From positions 1 through 7,528 of the forward strand of contig JAADHY010000754.1 of the NCBI GenBank assembly GCA_013151585.1: DNA of 7,528 nucleotides, in the 5' to 3' direction. The notes under the pieces are model-generated. The model saw only the letters and a program-made list of their open reading frames with translations, did not search any database and was not told where the DNA came from. This document shows, piece by piece, positions 6,927 through 7,528 of the stretch. Numbering within the stretch: position 1 is the first letter of the stretch; each line of letters opens with the position of its first letter. The position numbers were made by a program, and so were the translations under genes. The stretch comes from Planctomycetota bacterium. Its GTDB lineage: Bacteria > Planctomycetota > Planctomycetia > Planctomycetales > Planctomycetaceae.

Positions 6927-7528
6927 GTGACATACAATCCGACAGGTATCGTGATCCCGGAACCGGTTTTGGACAATTCGTTCTTGTGGGAACCGCAAGA
7001 GTGTCCCCGCATCGAAACGGCCCACCGGCGCATTCAAACGCGTCTGCCCCTTCCGGAAACTGTGGGCAAACTGCGCGCGATGGCGCAGGCCTTTCCGCAA
7101 GTCAATTGCTATCAACCGCCGGTCGTATGGGATCGAGCCGAGGGCTATCAGATTTACGACGCGGCCGGCAACTGTTGGATCGATTTCAGTTCCACGGCCG
7201 TTGTGACGAACACGGGGCATGGCCATCGGGCGATCCGCGAAGCCTTGAGGTGGCACGTCGAAACGGGCCTGCTGGCTCAGTTCAGTTTCGCGTCAGAGAT
7301 ACGGCTGGCGCTGGCTGAAAAACTGTTGGACCTGGCTCCCCCGCCCTGCGACAAAGTCTACTTCTGGACCGTCGGTTCCGAGGCCATCGAATGCGCGTTG
7401 CGAGTCGCTCGGATTTGGGGCATGCGGCAACGTCCGGACAAGTGGCACGTGGTGGCTCACGGACGCGGTTTTCACGGCTGGACCCTGGGGGCTCATCAAC
7501 TCTCCGGCGACAGCGCCCGCAAGCCCTG
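6927..7528 (+). CDS. Class III PLP-dependent aminotransferase (GabT/ArgD-like), 3'-truncated
   Basis: Two hundred codons are open from GTG 6927 to the window edge with no stop. Class III (omega/acetylornithine-type) aminotransferases move amino groups between amino and keto compounds using pyridoxal phosphate. Family marks in order are: VVWDRAEGYQIYDAAGNCWI with IDFSS just after it (about residues 68-91), NTGHGHRAIREAL, the phosphate-loop region VGSEAIECALRVAR (GSEA at 150-153), and GFHGWTLGA, where FHG (182-184) would contact the cofactor ring. The catalytic lysine should fall beyond the window and cannot be checked. GSEA is followed by Ile where many relatives have Asn, a variant that does not point to one substrate. 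The substrate (4-aminobutyrate, ornithine, or other) cannot be assigned. The gene starts 38 bases after the broken sirtuin and may share its transcript. Confidence 0.88.
   Translation, partial: MTYNPTGIVIPEPVLDNSFLWEPQECPRIETAHRRIQTRLPLPETVGKLRAMAQAFPQVNCYQPPVVWDRAEGYQIYDAAGNCWIDFSSTAVVTNTGHGHRAIREALRWHVETGLLAQFSFASEIRLALAEKLLDLAPPPCDKVYFWTVGSEAIECALRVARIWGMRQRPDKWHVVAHGRGFHGWTLGAHQLSGDSARKP

Overview
The window reads as a G+C-rich bacterial chromosome segment, most likely from the Planctomycetota. The best clue is the large membrane Ser/Thr kinase. It has a DWG in place of DFG, a PPE in place of APE, one membrane span after the kinase domain and a long TPR tail. That architecture is typical of planctomycetes. 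The lineage call is an inference from protein style, not from a marker gene. All genes are on the + strand.

Layout. (1) 2-1606: the 3' part of a gene for a multi-span M50 (site-2-protease-like) metallopeptidase fused to a HlyD-type adaptor; its start lies before the window. (2) 1616-5827: a 1403-residue kinase-TPR protein. It starts 9 bases after the previous stop, so the two are probably co-transcribed. (3) 5828-6121: a 294-base spacer with no credible gene. It holds a hairpin just after the kinase stop, a weak -10-like box and a nested set of inverted repeats ahead of the next gene. (4) 6122-6888: a sirtuin gene broken by one frame change. Comparison with the family pattern shows 10 bases missing, including the codon for the catalytic histidine. 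(5) 6927-7528: the 5' part of a class III PLP aminotransferase gene with a GTG start and a strong ribosome binding site; it runs off the end of the window.

How the genes may work together. The first two look like a pair: an envelope metallopeptidase/export adaptor, and a kinase whose catalytic domain is predicted to be cytoplasmic with its TPR repeats outside the membrane. Functional coupling is an inference from spacing only. The most notable points are the precise sirtuin lesion, a recurrent T-V-x-E motif in the kinase N-terminal tail that reappears in its very long activation segment, and that long activation segment itself. I see no tRNA, rRNA, CRISPR array, insertion sequence or phage gene.
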